From the NCBI RefSeq assembly GCF_037126465.1, contig NC_088201.1, positions 231,280,258-231,344,257 of the forward strand: DNA of 64,000 nt, read 5' to 3'. Of this stretch, positions 63,659 through 64,000 are shown piece after piece (position 1 is the first letter of the stretch; every line of letters starts with the position of its first letter). The notes beneath the pieces were generated by a model. That model had not been told where the DNA came from. It made no database searches and worked only from the letters and a program-made list of their open reading frames with translations. Source of the stretch: Ornithodoros turicata (lineage: Eukaryota; Arthropoda; Arachnida; Ixodida; Argasidae). The position numbers were made by a program, and so were the translations under genes.

Positions 63659-64000
63659 AGGGCAACAAAACTTTGAGCTTGAGGAACGTAAAAGACGTTC
63701 TTCTTTTCCGTTCGTACTTTCCTCAAGCTCATGGGTAGGGTTCCGCGTTTTCAGTTTTTATTTTTGGACCGATTCGGCGCATGTTTTTCAATATTTATTA
63801 ACTTTCACGAAATCGGCGTTTTTTTTTTTTTCGATGTTTTTCCTGGCGTGTACATGGCTTACCCGACAGTTTTCGGCTAATAGGAATCACAATGTAATTT
63901 CCGCACGACGCTCAGTCAACATGGCTTCGTTCGCTGCAGGTGGTGTTTTACGGCTAACGCAAAAATAAACGGACATTTTTCACAACTGTCGTATTTGTGT
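63659..64000. other. unrecognised DNA at window end
   Basis: A small imperfect hairpin (GAGCTTGAGGAACG and CTTTCCTCAAGCTC, 63677-63731) and a poly-T run. Nothing else recognised. Confidence 0.35.

Overview
The window is eukaryotic nuclear DNA: no operons, no ribosome binding sites and no long conserved ORFs, but many transposable elements, tRNA-derived SINEs, LINE tails with AAT microsatellites, and splice-like signals. The organism is probably an arachnid, most likely a tick. The main reason is repeated copies of a SINE with a tRNA-like head (box B GGTTCGAATCC), a conserved AGTCGGCCCAGGACGCA module and a TTCGCGGCGCTAACACGG tail, which I associate from memory with hard-tick genomes. A short CCTAA run is compatible with an arthropod TTAGG telomere motif. 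The species is not determined.

I find no confidently complete protein-coding gene. The best host-like candidates are a C2H2 zinc-finger exon with consensus splice sites near 11.5 kb, a minus-strand ORF at 30.8-31.04 kb, and two short ORFs in the TE-poor stretch 59.8-62.0 kb, one with a signal-peptide-like start. LINE remnants keep recognisable reverse-transcriptase C-terminal motifs at about 4.2 kb (-), 27.1-27.6 kb (-), 41.2 kb (+, interrupted) and 54.0-56.4 kb (-).

Fold-back MITEs dominate. Family A (about 240-250 bp, ends CACTCTTAAAAATGAAC) has about 27 full or partial copies; relatives are B (CACTCTAAAAACAG), C (CACTGTTAAAACAG) and D (CACTCTAAGAAA, about 530 bp). Families E, H and J (CACTGTAAAC or CACAGTAAAC) share the CACTSTWA start and TA target duplications. 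Most copies are flanked by TA, but TG, CA, CT and TT duplications also occur. Several copies are nested, four times at the same TA inside a family A or C right arm.

Other elements: hAT-like elements with 8-bp duplications (9.3, 24.8, 41.4, 49.7, 57.1 and 63.1 kb); Tc1/pogo-like MITEs (14.45 and 31.05 kb); large fold-backs (28.9-29.8 and 33.8-34.6 kb); a GAGTTTTAG-ended group (15.9, 19.7, 35.9 and 40.7 kb); and a CTGGGATTTTCTGAA pair (11.1 and 15.5 kb).

Layout: 0-3.3 kb, MITE cluster; 3.3-9 kb, mostly unrecognised DNA, LINE scraps and a 1.25-kb TIR element; 9-19.7 kb, hAT, SINE and MITEs around the zinc-finger exon; 19.9-21 kb and 23.7-24.8 kb, CpG- and pyrimidine-rich unique DNA; 21-30.7 kb, MITEs and LINE; 31-40 kb, fold-backs and nested MITEs; 40.7-48 kb, LINE/hAT/SINE nest and the deepest MITE nest; 48-57.5 kb, hAT, SINEs and LINEs; 57.5-64 kb, mostly unique DNA, a nested MITE, an M element and a terminal hAT copy.
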